DNA of 64,000 bases, from the NCBI RefSeq assembly GCF_039539965.1, contig NZ_BAABED010000001.1:4860779-4924778 (forward strand), given 5' to 3'. Each line of letters opens with the position of its first letter. The stretch's first letter is position 1. Positions 8,382 to 17,305 of the stretch are shown here, in pieces. The stretch comes from Arthrobacter methylotrophus (GTDB lineage: Bacteria; Actinomycetota; Actinomycetes; Actinomycetales; Micrococcaceae). Both the position numbers and the translations under genes were made by a program. The notes below the pieces were generated by a model. That model did not search any database, was not told where the DNA came from, and saw only the letters and a program-made list of their open reading frames with translations.

Positions 8382-10397
8382 ATGACCCGAAGAAACAATC
8401 AGGCCTTGAAACGATGGTGGCCGAACGAGGCCGGGGCCGTTAGAGACGATTCAGCCTATCGCGAAGAGCACGCGCGGGCTCCGGAAGCAACTAAGCCTGC
8501 TGCGAACGCCAGCCACGGAAATCGATTCCACACCCCGCAGCGTATATGGCGAATTCGTTCTCTAGTGGTGCTTGTCTTGCTCGGGCTCCTTGCCGTTTTG
8601 ACGGGAGTTTCCCCGGCGACGGCGCTCAAGGGGGGTTCTGAATCGACCCAGAAGTATCCGTTCATGGGTTCGTTCCAGCCAGCGTATCCCGCTCCTCCCC
8701 GGGCGGACGGGCATGGGTGCGGGGTGATGGTCCTCGCGCCGCAGTGGGTACTGACCGCCAGTCACTGCGCCGGCAAGAACCCCACCATGTCCAAGGCCGG
8801 TATCCCGCAAGGCTGGAAAGTACGGGTCGGGTCAGCAGACACCACTTCGGGCGGGGAAGTCGCCGAGGTGGATCACTTCTATCGGCTGGCGATCGAAAAG
8901 GGCGGTCTTTGGGGCCGGGACCTGGCCTTGCTCCATCTGAGCACCCCTGTGAAAGCACAACCCGTGAAGATCGCGTCCAACACACCAGCAGAGAATACGT
9001 CTACCCGTATCCTGGGCTGGGGCATGACCTGCGATGACAGTAACAACGCCTCGTGCTTTCCTTCACGGCTGAGGGAAGCCGACACCGCCATTCAACCACG
9101 TTCAGCCTGTTCGAAAGCTGCGCCCGGAGAATTATGCGTAGGCGCCCTCGATGGAAGCGTCGCGGCAACCAACATGGACTCGGGCGGACCGGCACTGGTC
9201 CAGGAGGGCGACCAGTGGGTTGTGGCCGGTGTCCTCAGCGGCCCGGGCGGGGATAACACACCCGTGCTGTATACCGACGTCAGCAAACACGCTGCTTGGA
9301 TCAACGGAATCATTACCGGCACTAATGTCCCGGCCGATGACCCGGCACCCAACGTTGAGGGTGCCGCGGAATTGCCTGGTTGCGCGGGCTCGGTTGTGCG
9401 GGGTCCAGCGTCCCGTCCGGAGGATCCAGCAATGATGCTCACTAACGGCCACTGCGTGAAAGGAGACCGGCCCGCCCCAGGGAAAGCATTGACGGACCAA
9501 CCCGCCGACTTCGACGTCCCTGTTGCCAACCCGCAAGGCTACCCGCAAGCCACGGCACGGGCCAACCGCCTGATCTACGCAACCATGACAGGCACGGACG
9601 TCGCGCTCTACCGGCTGGACAAAAGCTACGCACAACTAGCCCAGGAGAACGCGAAAGTCTTCGAACTCAGCTCCACACCCGCACGTGCAGGCGACTCACT
9701 GACCATCGCCTACACCAGCCGGCGATTCGCCTGCACAGCCGAGGCCGTGGTGACAAAGCTGCGAGAAGGCGGCTACGAACAAAACGACTCGATCCGCTAC
9801 GCCCCCGGCAAGGACTGCAACCCGTACCCCGGAACTTCCGGCTCGGCACTGCTCGCCCCTGACGGTCTCACCGTCATGGGAATCAACAACACGCACAATC
9901 GTGACGGCGAACAATGCACCGAGAACAATCCCTGTGAAGTGGCCAACGATGGAACCGTTACAGCCGTGAAGGGCCGTGCCTACGGTCAGCAAATAAACAC
10001 CGTCACGGCCTGCCTGACCTCGGGTTCCAAACTCGAGCTGACCGGGCAGGGCTGCACCCTCACCGGCGCGGCCACACTTACCCCGGACCCGGCAAAGAAC
10101 CCCACACCACCTGCTACGACCCCGCCACCTGCCCCGGGAACGCCACCTGCCCCGGGAACCGCCCCGGGAAGCAGCGTCACGAACCCCGCAGACCACACCG
10201 CATCACCGGCCTCGGAAACCACGCCGGACCCTAGCAAGTCCAGTTCCACCGCTGCGGTTGCGTCGACAGCGGACCAACGGCGTCAGGACCTTGCCGCCAC
10301 AGGGTTCGAACGCGTCGGCCTGATCACAGCCGCACTGGGACTCCTCGCACTCGGGATCGTCCTCTGGGCCATCAAACGACCCCGCAGGCTCCAATAG
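8382..10397 (+). CDS. wall-anchored protein with two trypsin-like serine protease domains
   Basis: I chose the ATG at 8382 because GGAAGAAGAG lies just upstream; this gives 671 aa. An N-terminal membrane segment (residues about 50-72) is followed by a first S1 domain with triad His128 (TASHC), Asp180 (RDLALLHL) and Ser267 (NMDSGGPAL). A second trypsin-like domain has His357 (TNGHC), Asp406 (TDVALYRL) and Ser486 (GTSGSALL). A Pro/Thr-rich spacer leads to LAATG, a hydrophobic helix and a basic tail (KRPRRLQ), which is a class E sortase-type anchoring signal. Both triads look complete, so this is a secreted double protease displayed on the wall. The upstream gap 8149-8381 shows no other gene. 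Confidence 0.85.
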   Translation: MTRRNNQALKRWWPNEAGAVRDDSAYREEHARAPEATKPAANASHGNRFHTPQRIWRIRSLVVLVLLGLLAVLTGVSPATALKGGSESTQKYPFMGSFQPAYPAPPRADGHGCGVMVLAPQWVLTASHCAGKNPTMSKAGIPQGWKVRVGSADTTSGGEVAEVDHFYRLAIEKGGLWGRDLALLHLSTPVKAQPVKIASNTPAENTSTRILGWGMTCDDSNNASCFPSRLREADTAIQPRSACSKAAPGELCVGALDGSVAATNMDSGGPALVQEGDQWVVAGVLSGPGGDNTPVLYTDVSKHAAWINGIITGTNVPADDPAPNVEGAAELPGCAGSVVRGPASRPEDPAMMLTNGHCVKGDRPAPGKALTDQPADFDVPVANPQGYPQATARANRLIYATMTGTDVALYRLDKSYAQLAQENAKVFELSSTPARAGDSLTIAYTSRRFACTAEAVVTKLREGGYEQNDSIRYAPGKDCNPYPGTSGSALLAPDGLTVMGINNTHNRDGEQCTENNPCEVANDGTVTAVKGRAYGQQINTVTACLTSGSKLELTGQGCTLTGAATLTPDPAKNPTPPATTPPPAPGTPPAPGTAPGSSVTNPADHTASPASETTPDPSKSSSTAAVASTADQRRQDLAATGFERVGLITAALGLLALGIVLWAIKRPRRLQ

Positions 10398-10539
10398 AAG
10401 CTGCACGATTCGGATCAGACTCAAATGTCCGTAGCCTGCGGAGCCAAACTGTGCCCGCAGGATACGGGGCTTTCCTTCTAGCGGCAATGGGGCGATTCTG
10501 TAATTCCAAGCATGTTTGGAAGCGTTGTTCGGAGGCATC

Positions 10540-12120
10540 ATGACGCGGAAGAACCAGTCCCCAGCGGTGCAATCACCGAGCGATCCGGGCGACGAATATC
10601 CTGAGAAGGTCCGGATCCTGGCCGAGGGACGATTGGTCAGCGATAGGCTGTGGAACGCCGACCTGGCGCCGGCCCGGCAAAGGAACTGGCGGGTACGCAG
10701 CCTCTTCGCCCTGTGGATGTGCGACGTCCACAGCATTGCCGGTTACACCTTCGCGGCCGGTCTCTTCATCACCGGGCTGGTGGGCTGGCAAGTCTTCCTG
10801 GCTTTGGTCCTTGGCATCACCTTGGTCTACTTCCTCATGAATTTCGCCGGGACAGCCGGGCAGAAGACCGGTGTCCCATACCCCGTCCTGGCGCGCATGT
10901 CCTTCGGCCTCTTCGGCGCCAACCTGGCCGCCCTGATCCGGGCTTTGATCGCCATTGCGTGGTACGGGATCCAGACCTGGCTCGCCTCCGAAGCTGTGCT
11001 GGTGCTGCTGTTCTCGGTGTGGCCCCGGCTGACCCCGCTTGACGGTCCCGATGTGCCTCACATCCTTGGCCTGACGCCGCTCGGTTGGGGCGCCTTCCTG
11101 GTCCTGTGGGCGGTCCAGTTGCTGGTCATCCGCCGGGGGATGGAGACGGTCCGGAAATTCCAGGACTGGGCAGGTCCTGCCATTTGGGTTGCCATGTTCG
11201 CGCTCGCGATCTACATCCTGACGCAAGCGGGCGACAAATTCAGCCTCTCGATCCCCGGCGTCGCGCCCTTGGATGGCCCGGCAGCCTGGACACAGTTCTT
11301 CTCGGCAATCGCCTTGACGGTCACCTATTTCGCGGCGTTGCTCCTGAATTTCTGCGATTTCTCCAGGTTCTCACCGGATCGCAAGACCATTCTGCGCGGC
11401 AACTTCTGGGGCCTGCCCGTGAACTTCATCGCCTTCGCCCTGGTGACAGTGGTGGTCACAGCGGGCGCAGCGTCCTACTTCACGGCAGAGCAATACCGCG
11501 GACAAGACATGTTCAAGGTCATCACGGATCCCGTGGCGATCGTTCAGGCCATCAACAATCCGTGGATCACCATCATCGCTGCGGTCACGTTCGTGGTGGC
11601 GACGATCGGCATCAACGTGGTCGCCAATTTCGTTTCGGCCTCCTACGACCTCGCCAACGTGGCCCCGCACCGCATCGACTTCCGCCGCGGCGGCCTCATC
11701 AGCGCGGTCATGGCAATCGTGATCCTGCCGTGGAACCTCTTCAGCAGCCCGGTGGTGATCGTGTACTTCCTGGGTGGCCTGGGGGCGCTCCTTGGTCCGC
11801 TGTTCGGGGTCATCTTCACGGACTTCTTCCGCATCCGGCACCAGCGCTGCAAGGTGTCGGACCTGTACCACGAAGACGAAAAGGGCCTCTACTTCTACAC
11901 CAAGGGCTGGAACCTCAAAGCGATCGCCGCCCTGGTTCCGGCCGCCGTCGTCGCGGGTGTCCTGGCGCTGGTCCCGGCCCTGCAGACCTTCCTCCCGGGA
12001 GGCTCGGGCCTGGGCCCGTATTCATGGTTCGTAGGGGCGATCCTGGCCAGCACCATTTACTACGCGATCACCCGTAACGACGCGCGAACGGCCCGCGCAC
12101 GCACCGAAGAGCACGACTGA
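10540..12120 (+). CDS. NCS1-family nucleobase/hydantoin cation symporter
   Basis: The 526-aa membrane protein has about twelve hydrophobic helices. The N-terminal pattern (LWNADLAPARQRNWRVRSLF) followed by GQKTGVPYPVLARMSFGLFG and NFCDFSRF is typical of NCS1 permeases for uracil, allantoin, hydantoin or cytosine. I chose the ATG at 10540 because TTCGGAGGCATC precedes it. The nearby nucleoside-salvage operon makes a nucleobase or allantoin substrate plausible, but it is not shown. Confidence 0.87.
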   Translation: MTRKNQSPAVQSPSDPGDEYPEKVRILAEGRLVSDRLWNADLAPARQRNWRVRSLFALWMCDVHSIAGYTFAAGLFITGLVGWQVFLALVLGITLVYFLMNFAGTAGQKTGVPYPVLARMSFGLFGANLAALIRALIAIAWYGIQTWLASEAVLVLLFSVWPRLTPLDGPDVPHILGLTPLGWGAFLVLWAVQLLVIRRGMETVRKFQDWAGPAIWVAMFALAIYILTQAGDKFSLSIPGVAPLDGPAAWTQFFSAIALTVTYFAALLLNFCDFSRFSPDRKTILRGNFWGLPVNFIAFALVTVVVTAGAASYFTAEQYRGQDMFKVITDPVAIVQAINNPWITIIAAVTFVVATIGINVVANFVSASYDLANVAPHRIDFRRGGLISAVMAIVILPWNLFSSPVVIVYFLGGLGALLGPLFGVIFTDFFRIRHQRCKVSDLYHEDEKGLYFYTKGWNLKAIAALVPAAVVAGVLALVPALQTFLPGGSGLGPYSWFVGAILASTIYYAITRNDARTARARTEEHD

Positions 12121-12124
12121 CCGC

Positions 12125-14197
12125 TTACCCTTCGGGGAACTCCGCCCCTAGGGCCGAGAGCACGCCGAAGGCCTTGGTCCGGACCTCCTCGTATTCCTCG
12201 CCGGCATTGGAGTCCGCCGTGATCGCGCCCCCGACGCCGAGACTGAGCGTGCGGCCGCCGTCGCCGTCTGAGCTCATCACCAAAGTCCGGATCACGACGG
12301 CGAGATCAGCCGCCGCGTTGAGCGAGAAGTAGCCGATCGCGCCGGAGTAGACCCCACGCGGGCCGGACTCCAGCCCGTCAAGGATGCCCATGGTGCTGAT
12401 CTTCGGAGCGCCCGTCATGGATCCTGCCGGGAAGGCAGCCGCAACGGCCTCGGCCCGCGGCGCCCCCGGCCGTAGCCGCGCGTCGATAGTGCTCACCATC
12501 TGATGCACCGTGGCGTAGCTTTCCACCGCGCACAAGCGGCTGACGGTCATCGATCCGGGCACCGCGAAATGGCTGAGGTCGTTGCGGAGCAAATCCACGA
12601 TCATGATGTTCTCGGCGCGGTCCTTGAGCGAAGATTCAAGGCCGCGCCGCAGGGCTTCGTCGATTCCGGGATCCGCCGCACGGCCCCTGGTGCCCTTGAT
12701 CGGCTCAGCCTTCATGCCGCCGTCGGAGGTGATCCGCAGGAAGCGTTCCGGCGAGGTACTGGCGACCGTCAGCTCGCCGAACCGCAAGTAGCTCGCGAAC
12801 GGCGCGGGGTTGCGCTTGCGCAGCGCAAGGTAGCTCTCCCATGGATCCAGACCGGGATCCGTAGCAGTCACTGTGGTGGTCAGGCAGACTTCGTAGGTAT
12901 TGCCTTCGGCGATCTGCTCCTGGGCGATGGCGATCTTGCCCTTGTATTCGTCCTCGGTGTCGCGGCTGGAGAACTCAAGCGTTTGATGCCCGACGCCGGG
13001 GTCCCCGGCCGGGTGCGCCGGGCCGCCGCTTGCTTGGGGTGCGCCGGCTGCTTGGGCTACCGGGGCCGCGGATTGCACGGCCCCCCGCGCGCGCCCGAGC
13101 CAATCATCGGCGTCGGGGGCTTCAACGGCGAGCAGCCAGACCGCGGCGTCACGGTGGTCGAGGACCACGGCCCGGCCCGCGAAGAGCAACGCCGCATCCG
13201 GAGTGCCGGCCCGGACGTCGCTGCCACCGGTCTCCCGTTTCAGTTCATAGCCGAGGTAGCCCAGCCAGCCGAGCGTGAATTCGCAGTCATAGCCGGCTGG
13301 TGGCCTCACGGCCTTCCTGCCCCACACGGTGTCCAGCCAACGGAAGAAGGGGCCGGTAGTCTCCACCGTGGCGCATCCGATGCTGAGCCTGGTGGCCCCG
13401 GAACTGTGCATGACCGACTGGCCGAACGAGCCGCCGTCGTCCGCCAGGATGCTGAAGCGGCTGCGCTCGGCAGCCGCGCCGCTGGCAACAGCGGCATTGG
13501 AAGAATCGAGCCAAACGGCGTTGGCGGACGTGGCGTAGAGCGCTTGGAACAGGGCCGCCGGGTCCGGCGCGGCAGCGATCCGTTCGGCCTTGAGCTGTAA
13601 GCCGCGGCGTGCCGAGAGCTCGGGGGACAGCACCGGGGAGAGCGAAGGGAGATAGTTCAGCGCCTGCAGGACGTCATCCGGGGCATTGCCGTCGGCACGG
13701 TTCAGCACCCTGATATCGGTGTGGCCCGGGACATCGTCCGTCTCCAGCCATTTGTCTTCCTGCGCCGCCCAGCCATCCCAGAACGGCTCGTAGCTGCTGC
13801 CGTCCCGGGCCATTGCACGGTGCCTGCGTTCGTCGTCGGGAGCGTCCACCCAGACCACGGCGTCCAGCATGGGCCGGGCGTCGCTGGCCGCGGCCCCGAC
13901 GCCCTCCACGATGACGATTTCGGCGGGCAGGGTCACATTGCTGCGACCGTCGTAGTGCTTTTCCCAGTCCCAGCTGACCCACTCGGCGGCGTCACCTTTG
14001 CGCAGCGGTGCCAGGACAGTGGTGACGTAGCGCTCGATGCCGGCGGCGAGTCCGTTCCACCCCGGATAAATGTCCTCAAGATGGAACAGCGACACCTTGT
14101 GATGCATGCGGAGTCGGGCGGCAAGCTCGACGGCGAGGGTGGTCTTTCCCGCGCCGGAGCGGCCATCGATGGCGATGATCACGGGTGCTGGGGTCAT
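12125..14197 (-). CDS. pabB: P-loop kinase-like domain fused to aminodeoxychorismate synthase component I
   Basis: The 690-aa fusion begins with a P-loop domain of about 200 residues: Walker A GRSGAGKTT at residues 12-20, LEDIYPGW, and VIVEGVGAAASD, resembling uridine kinase-like proteins. The C-terminal 480 residues are a chorismate-binding enzyme with KAEPIKGTRGRAADPG (the Lys of PIKGTR marks PabB rather than TrpE), AENIMIVDLLRNDL and FPAGSMTGAPK. The start ATG is set by a four-base ATGA overlap with the phosphatase gene upstream. The PabB part makes 4-amino-4-deoxychorismate for folate. The role of the kinase-like part is unknown. Confidence 0.88.
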   Translation of the reverse strand: MTPAPVIIAIDGRSGAGKTTLAVELAARLRMHHKVSLFHLEDIYPGWNGLAAGIERYVTTVLAPLRKGDAAEWVSWDWEKHYDGRSNVTLPAEIVIVEGVGAAASDARPMLDAVVWVDAPDDERRHRAMARDGSSYEPFWDGWAAQEDKWLETDDVPGHTDIRVLNRADGNAPDDVLQALNYLPSLSPVLSPELSARRGLQLKAERIAAAPDPAALFQALYATSANAVWLDSSNAAVASGAAAERSRFSILADDGGSFGQSVMHSSGATRLSIGCATVETTGPFFRWLDTVWGRKAVRPPAGYDCEFTLGWLGYLGYELKRETGGSDVRAGTPDAALLFAGRAVVLDHRDAAVWLLAVEAPDADDWLGRARGAVQSAAPVAQAAGAPQASGGPAHPAGDPGVGHQTLEFSSRDTEDEYKGKIAIAQEQIAEGNTYEVCLTTTVTATDPGLDPWESYLALRKRNPAPFASYLRFGELTVASTSPERFLRITSDGGMKAEPIKGTRGRAADPGIDEALRRGLESSLKDRAENIMIVDLLRNDLSHFAVPGSMTVSRLCAVESYATVHQMVSTIDARLRPGAPRAEAVAAAFPAGSMTGAPKISTMGILDGLESGPRGVYSGAIGYFSLNAAADLAVVIRTLVMSSDGDGGRTLSLGVGGAITADSNAGEEYEEVRTKAFGVLSALGAEFPEG

Positions 14198-14754
14198 GAA
14201 ATAGAGCGTACCTGCTGTGGGCCGTAGTCCTGCCCCTGGTGCGCAGCAGCGAGGGCAGCCCGGGTGTGGGCGACGATCCCGGGGACCGCAGCCATGATGA
14301 GGGTCCACGTGACGTCGAAATCGTGGTGGCCGCCGTACCAAGGGTCCTCGATGCCGAGGTCCAAAGTGCTCCGGCGCGCCACGGAGGGGTCGAAGCTGCG
14401 AAGCATCCTGATTTTGGCGAGCGTTTCCGAGTCCGGGGCAGCCTCATGGAGCCAGCCATAGTGGTCTACGTCGAGGGCCAGGATCAGGTCCCGCTCACGG
14501 AACCACTCCTGCCGCCAGCTCCTGGCTATGTGCTTCTCGGAAGGGATGCTGTGGGCCGACAGGACACGGGCGGCGCGCGGATCGATGGGGTGCCCGGCCT
14601 CGTATGACGTGGTTCCCGCGGAGTCCACAACAACCGCTCCGCCCAGCCCTCCGGCGTCGAACGCTTCGGTCAACATCAGCGCCGCCATGGGTGAGCGGCA
14701 GATGTTTCCCGTGCAGACGGTGATGATGCGGTATGGGCTCGACGCTGAGTACAT
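14194..14754 (-). CDS. low-molecular-weight protein tyrosine phosphatase
   Basis: The 186-aa protein has the LMW-PTP P-loop VCTGNICRSPMAALML (CX5RS) near residue 14. The catalytic Asp region is in IEDPWYGGHHDFD near residue 138, matching the DPW/DPY motif. It dephosphorylates phosphotyrosine in proteins or exopolysaccharide kinases. Its stop codon overlaps the ATG of the kinase-PabB fusion (ATGA), so the two are probably translated together. Confidence 0.9.
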   Translation of the reverse strand: MYSASSPYRIITVCTGNICRSPMAALMLTEAFDAGGLGGAVVVDSAGTTSYEAGHPIDPRAARVLSAHSIPSEKHIARSWRQEWFRERDLILALDVDHYGWLHEAAPDSETLAKIRMLRSFDPSVARRSTLDLGIEDPWYGGHHDFDVTWTLIMAAVPGIVAHTRAALAAAHQGQDYGPQQVRSIS

Positions 14755-14835
14755 GGAGCAAGCATGGGGGATGTGACCCCGACTTGGCTAGTCAAAATTA
14801 CAGAATTTGTAAAGTCGCTGATGGCGGGGTAAAAG

Positions 14836-14929
14836 TGCCTCAACTTCCTACCGTTTATGCCCGGAATCGCGGCCGTGGCTGCCGGGATTCCGCGGTCCGG
14901 ATCCCGAAAACAGGTAGGAAGTTGAGGCA
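14836..14929. repeat. nested intergenic palindrome
   Basis: The outer arms TGCCTCAACTTCCTACC and GGTAGGAAGTTGAGGCA form a 17-base stem that extends with one mismatch. Within the loop, CGGAATC and GATTCCG form a second small stem. It lies upstream of the phosphatase gene and just beyond the 3' end of the ribokinase operon, where a terminator would be expected, but it lacks a long T tract. Confidence 0.7.
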
Positions 14930-14936
14930 AGCTGAG

Positions 14937-15881
14937 TCAGGAAATCCGCAAGTGCTCCAGGACTTCCCCGGCGCCAGGGTAGGCGGCTTGAGTGCCCTTC
15001 TTGGTGGTGGCGAGCGCCGCGGCAACCGAAGCGAACGCCGCAGCCTCGGCCAGGGTTTCGCCTGCGGCAAGGCGGGCGGCAACGGCGCCGGTGAAAGCGT
15101 CCCCCGCGCCGGTGGTATCGACGGCGTTGACCTTGGTGGGTGCGATCCGGGAGATTTGTTCCCCCGGAACGGCGAGCGAATCCAACACCACCGAGCCATG
15201 TGAGCCGAGGGTAACCAGGACCCGCTCCAAACCGCGCTCGGCGAACTGGCTCCGGACCGGTTCCCAAGCGCTTGCATGCGCGCCGGGGTGGGGCATCTCG
15301 GCCTCGCCAAGGAACATCGAAGCCTCGTGGGCGTTGACCAGCAGGACGTCGCTCAAGGCGGCCAAGCTCTGCGGGATTTCGGCGTAAGGCGAGAGGTTCA
15401 ACAAAACCGTCGCACCGGCGTCGTGCGCTGTTTTGGCAGCCGCCTCTACGGTCTCCAGGCCGACCTCCAGGCAAAGGCAGAGCACCGCGGCGTCGTCGAA
15501 GACGTCCGCGGAAATGTCTGCGGGGGCGAGCGTCCCATTGGCCCCGGCCGAAATGATGATGTTGTTCTCGCCGTGAGCGTCCACCGCAATGACCGCGACG
15601 CCCGTAGCCACGTCCGAGGAACGGCGGACCCGGGAAACATCCACGCCCGCTCCTTCCGTCGAATCGAGGAGCATGGTGCCGTTCGGGTCATTTCCGACCG
15701 CGCCGATCAGGCTCACCGTACCGCCCAATCTGCTCGCTGCGACGGCCTGGTTGGCGCTCTTGCCACCGGGATTGACCGCAAAGCCGTTGCCGTGGACGGT
15801 CTCGCCCGGAAGCGGGAGCCGCTCGCAATAGATGGTCAGGTCCGCATTCAAGGACCCGACGACGACGATCCGGCGGGTCAC
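14937..15881 (-). CDS. rbsK: ribokinase, PfkB family
   Basis: The 314-aa sugar kinase has the N-terminal signature VVVGSLNADLTIYCERLPLPGE and the NPGGKSANQAVAASRLG substrate loop. The C-terminal VNAVDTTGAGDAFTGAVAARL carries the anion-hole GAGD and catalytic Asp. It phosphorylates ribose at C5. It overlaps the MFS gene by four bases and is the last gene of the nucleoside hydrolase-MFS-ribokinase operon, so the ribose probably comes from hydrolysed nucleosides. Confidence 0.9.
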   Translation of the reverse strand: MTRRIVVVGSLNADLTIYCERLPLPGETVHGNGFAVNPGGKSANQAVAASRLGGTVSLIGAVGNDPNGTMLLDSTEGAGVDVSRVRRSSDVATGVAVIAVDAHGENNIIISAGANGTLAPADISADVFDDAAVLCLCLEVGLETVEAAAKTAHDAGATVLLNLSPYAEIPQSLAALSDVLLVNAHEASMFLGEAEMPHPGAHASAWEPVRSQFAERGLERVLVTLGSHGSVVLDSLAVPGEQISRIAPTKVNAVDTTGAGDAFTGAVAARLAAGETLAEAAAFASVAAALATTKKGTQAAYPGAGEVLEHLRIS

Positions 15882-17305
15882 TTTTCAACCTCGGCTTCGA
15901 GGGGCTTGGGAATGAGCAGCGACGCCGCGAAGGCGGCAACCGTGATGGCCAGACCGACGACGACGACCGTCAAGTAGGAGGATTTGGCGTCGCCGAGGGC
16001 GGAGGTCGCCACAAGGACGGCTGGAAGCACCAGGAAGCTCAGGCCGGCGCCGAGGTTGAATGCGCCGGCGTTCATGCCGGGCAGGAATCCGGGGTTTCCT
16101 GCGGGGGAGAGGACAACGCCGAGTCCGTTGAGCATGATGTTGACCGTACCGGCGTACATAATGCCGAGCAAGGCCGTTCCGGCGATCATGAGCGGCAGGC
16201 TGCTGAGGCCGAAGAAGGCGATGATGGCCAGGGCCGCGATGCTGCCTACCATGCCGATGCGCAGGACCTTGGTGTAGCCGAGGACGGGGGCGAGCCGGCC
16301 CGTGATGGGACCGAATACCCAGCCGAGGAGGGCATACGGGGTGAGGATCATGAGGGACATCTCGGTGGGGCCAACTCCGAATCCCGGTGCGGCGGCCTGG
16401 ACGTAGGCGGGAACGATGCCGTTGATGACGGCGAAGATACCGGTCATGGCGAGGGTGGTGGTCAGGAGCGGTGCCCAGGTGGAGCGCTGGCGAAGGTGGA
16501 TGGTTTCCACCATCGGCGCCTTGGAGCGCTTTTCCACCGTCCAGAAAGCCGCGAACGCGACGACGGCGACCACAATCAGCCCGATGGCCAGCATCAGGGT
16601 GCCGGACGAGAATGCGCCAACCAGCTTGGAGCCCTCATTGAGGGCCGTCAGGAGCGCGCCCACCGCGATCACGATGAAGAACACGCCGAGCCAGTCCATG
16701 GTGGTGCCGGCCGCAGGCTTGCTTTCGCCGGCCAAGAGGGCGATCAGTGCCGTGGCCACGACTGCCAGGCCAACCATGAGCCAGAAGATGCTGCGGAAGC
16801 CGAAGTGCTCGGCGAAGTAGCCGCCCACGAAGGAGTCGACGCCGGCCACTCCGCCATTGACTGCGGTGATGAGTCCCATCAAGGCCCCGTATTTGCGCGG
16901 GTTGTTGACCGCGGAGCGCAGCATGATGAGGCACAACGGGACGGTGGGTCCGCTGACGCCCTGGATGATGCGGCCCACGAAGAGCCACGTGACATCCGGG
17001 GCCATGGCCGCGATGACCGAGCCAACGGCCATCAGGAGCATCATCCCGAGCAGGATCTTCTTGCGTCCCACGATGTCGCTGAGCCGCGGCAGGAAGAGCG
17101 AAAACAACGCCGCGGCGGTGAAGAACCAGGTTTGGGAGAGGCCGATGACGGCCTGGTCCGTGTGGAGCTCGTTGCCCATGGTGACCAGGGCGGGGCTGAG
17201 CATTGAAGCGTTGAGCTGGAAGGCCACGCAGGCGGCCAGCAAGGCGACCATGAGGGCCGTGACGTTGCCGCGGCTGGTCTTGGTTTCGTTGATAAGGGTG
17301 GTCAT
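15878..17305 (-). CDS. MFS transporter, probably for nucleosides or ribose
   Basis: The 475-aa protein has about fourteen hydrophobic segments. LSDIVGRKKILLG between helices 2 and 3 is the MFS loop motif, and VGRIIQGVSGPTVPLCLIML fits the drug:H+ antiporter-2/DHA2-like layout. The start directly follows the stop of the nucleoside hydrolase gene, and the end overlaps ribokinase by four bases. Operon context suggests uptake of nucleosides; the sequence alone would also fit a drug exporter. Confidence 0.82.
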   Translation of the reverse strand: MTTLINETKTSRGNVTALMVALLAACVAFQLNASMLSPALVTMGNELHTDQAVIGLSQTWFFTAAALFSLFLPRLSDIVGRKKILLGMMLLMAVGSVIAAMAPDVTWLFVGRIIQGVSGPTVPLCLIMLRSAVNNPRKYGALMGLITAVNGGVAGVDSFVGGYFAEHFGFRSIFWLMVGLAVVATALIALLAGESKPAAGTTMDWLGVFFIVIAVGALLTALNEGSKLVGAFSSGTLMLAIGLIVVAVVAFAAFWTVEKRSKAPMVETIHLRQRSTWAPLLTTTLAMTGIFAVINGIVPAYVQAAAPGFGVGPTEMSLMILTPYALLGWVFGPITGRLAPVLGYTKVLRIGMVGSIAALAIIAFFGLSSLPLMIAGTALLGIMYAGTVNIMLNGLGVVLSPAGNPGFLPGMNAGAFNLGAGLSFLVLPAVLVATSALGDAKSSYLTVVVVGLAITVAAFAASLLIPKPLEAEVEK

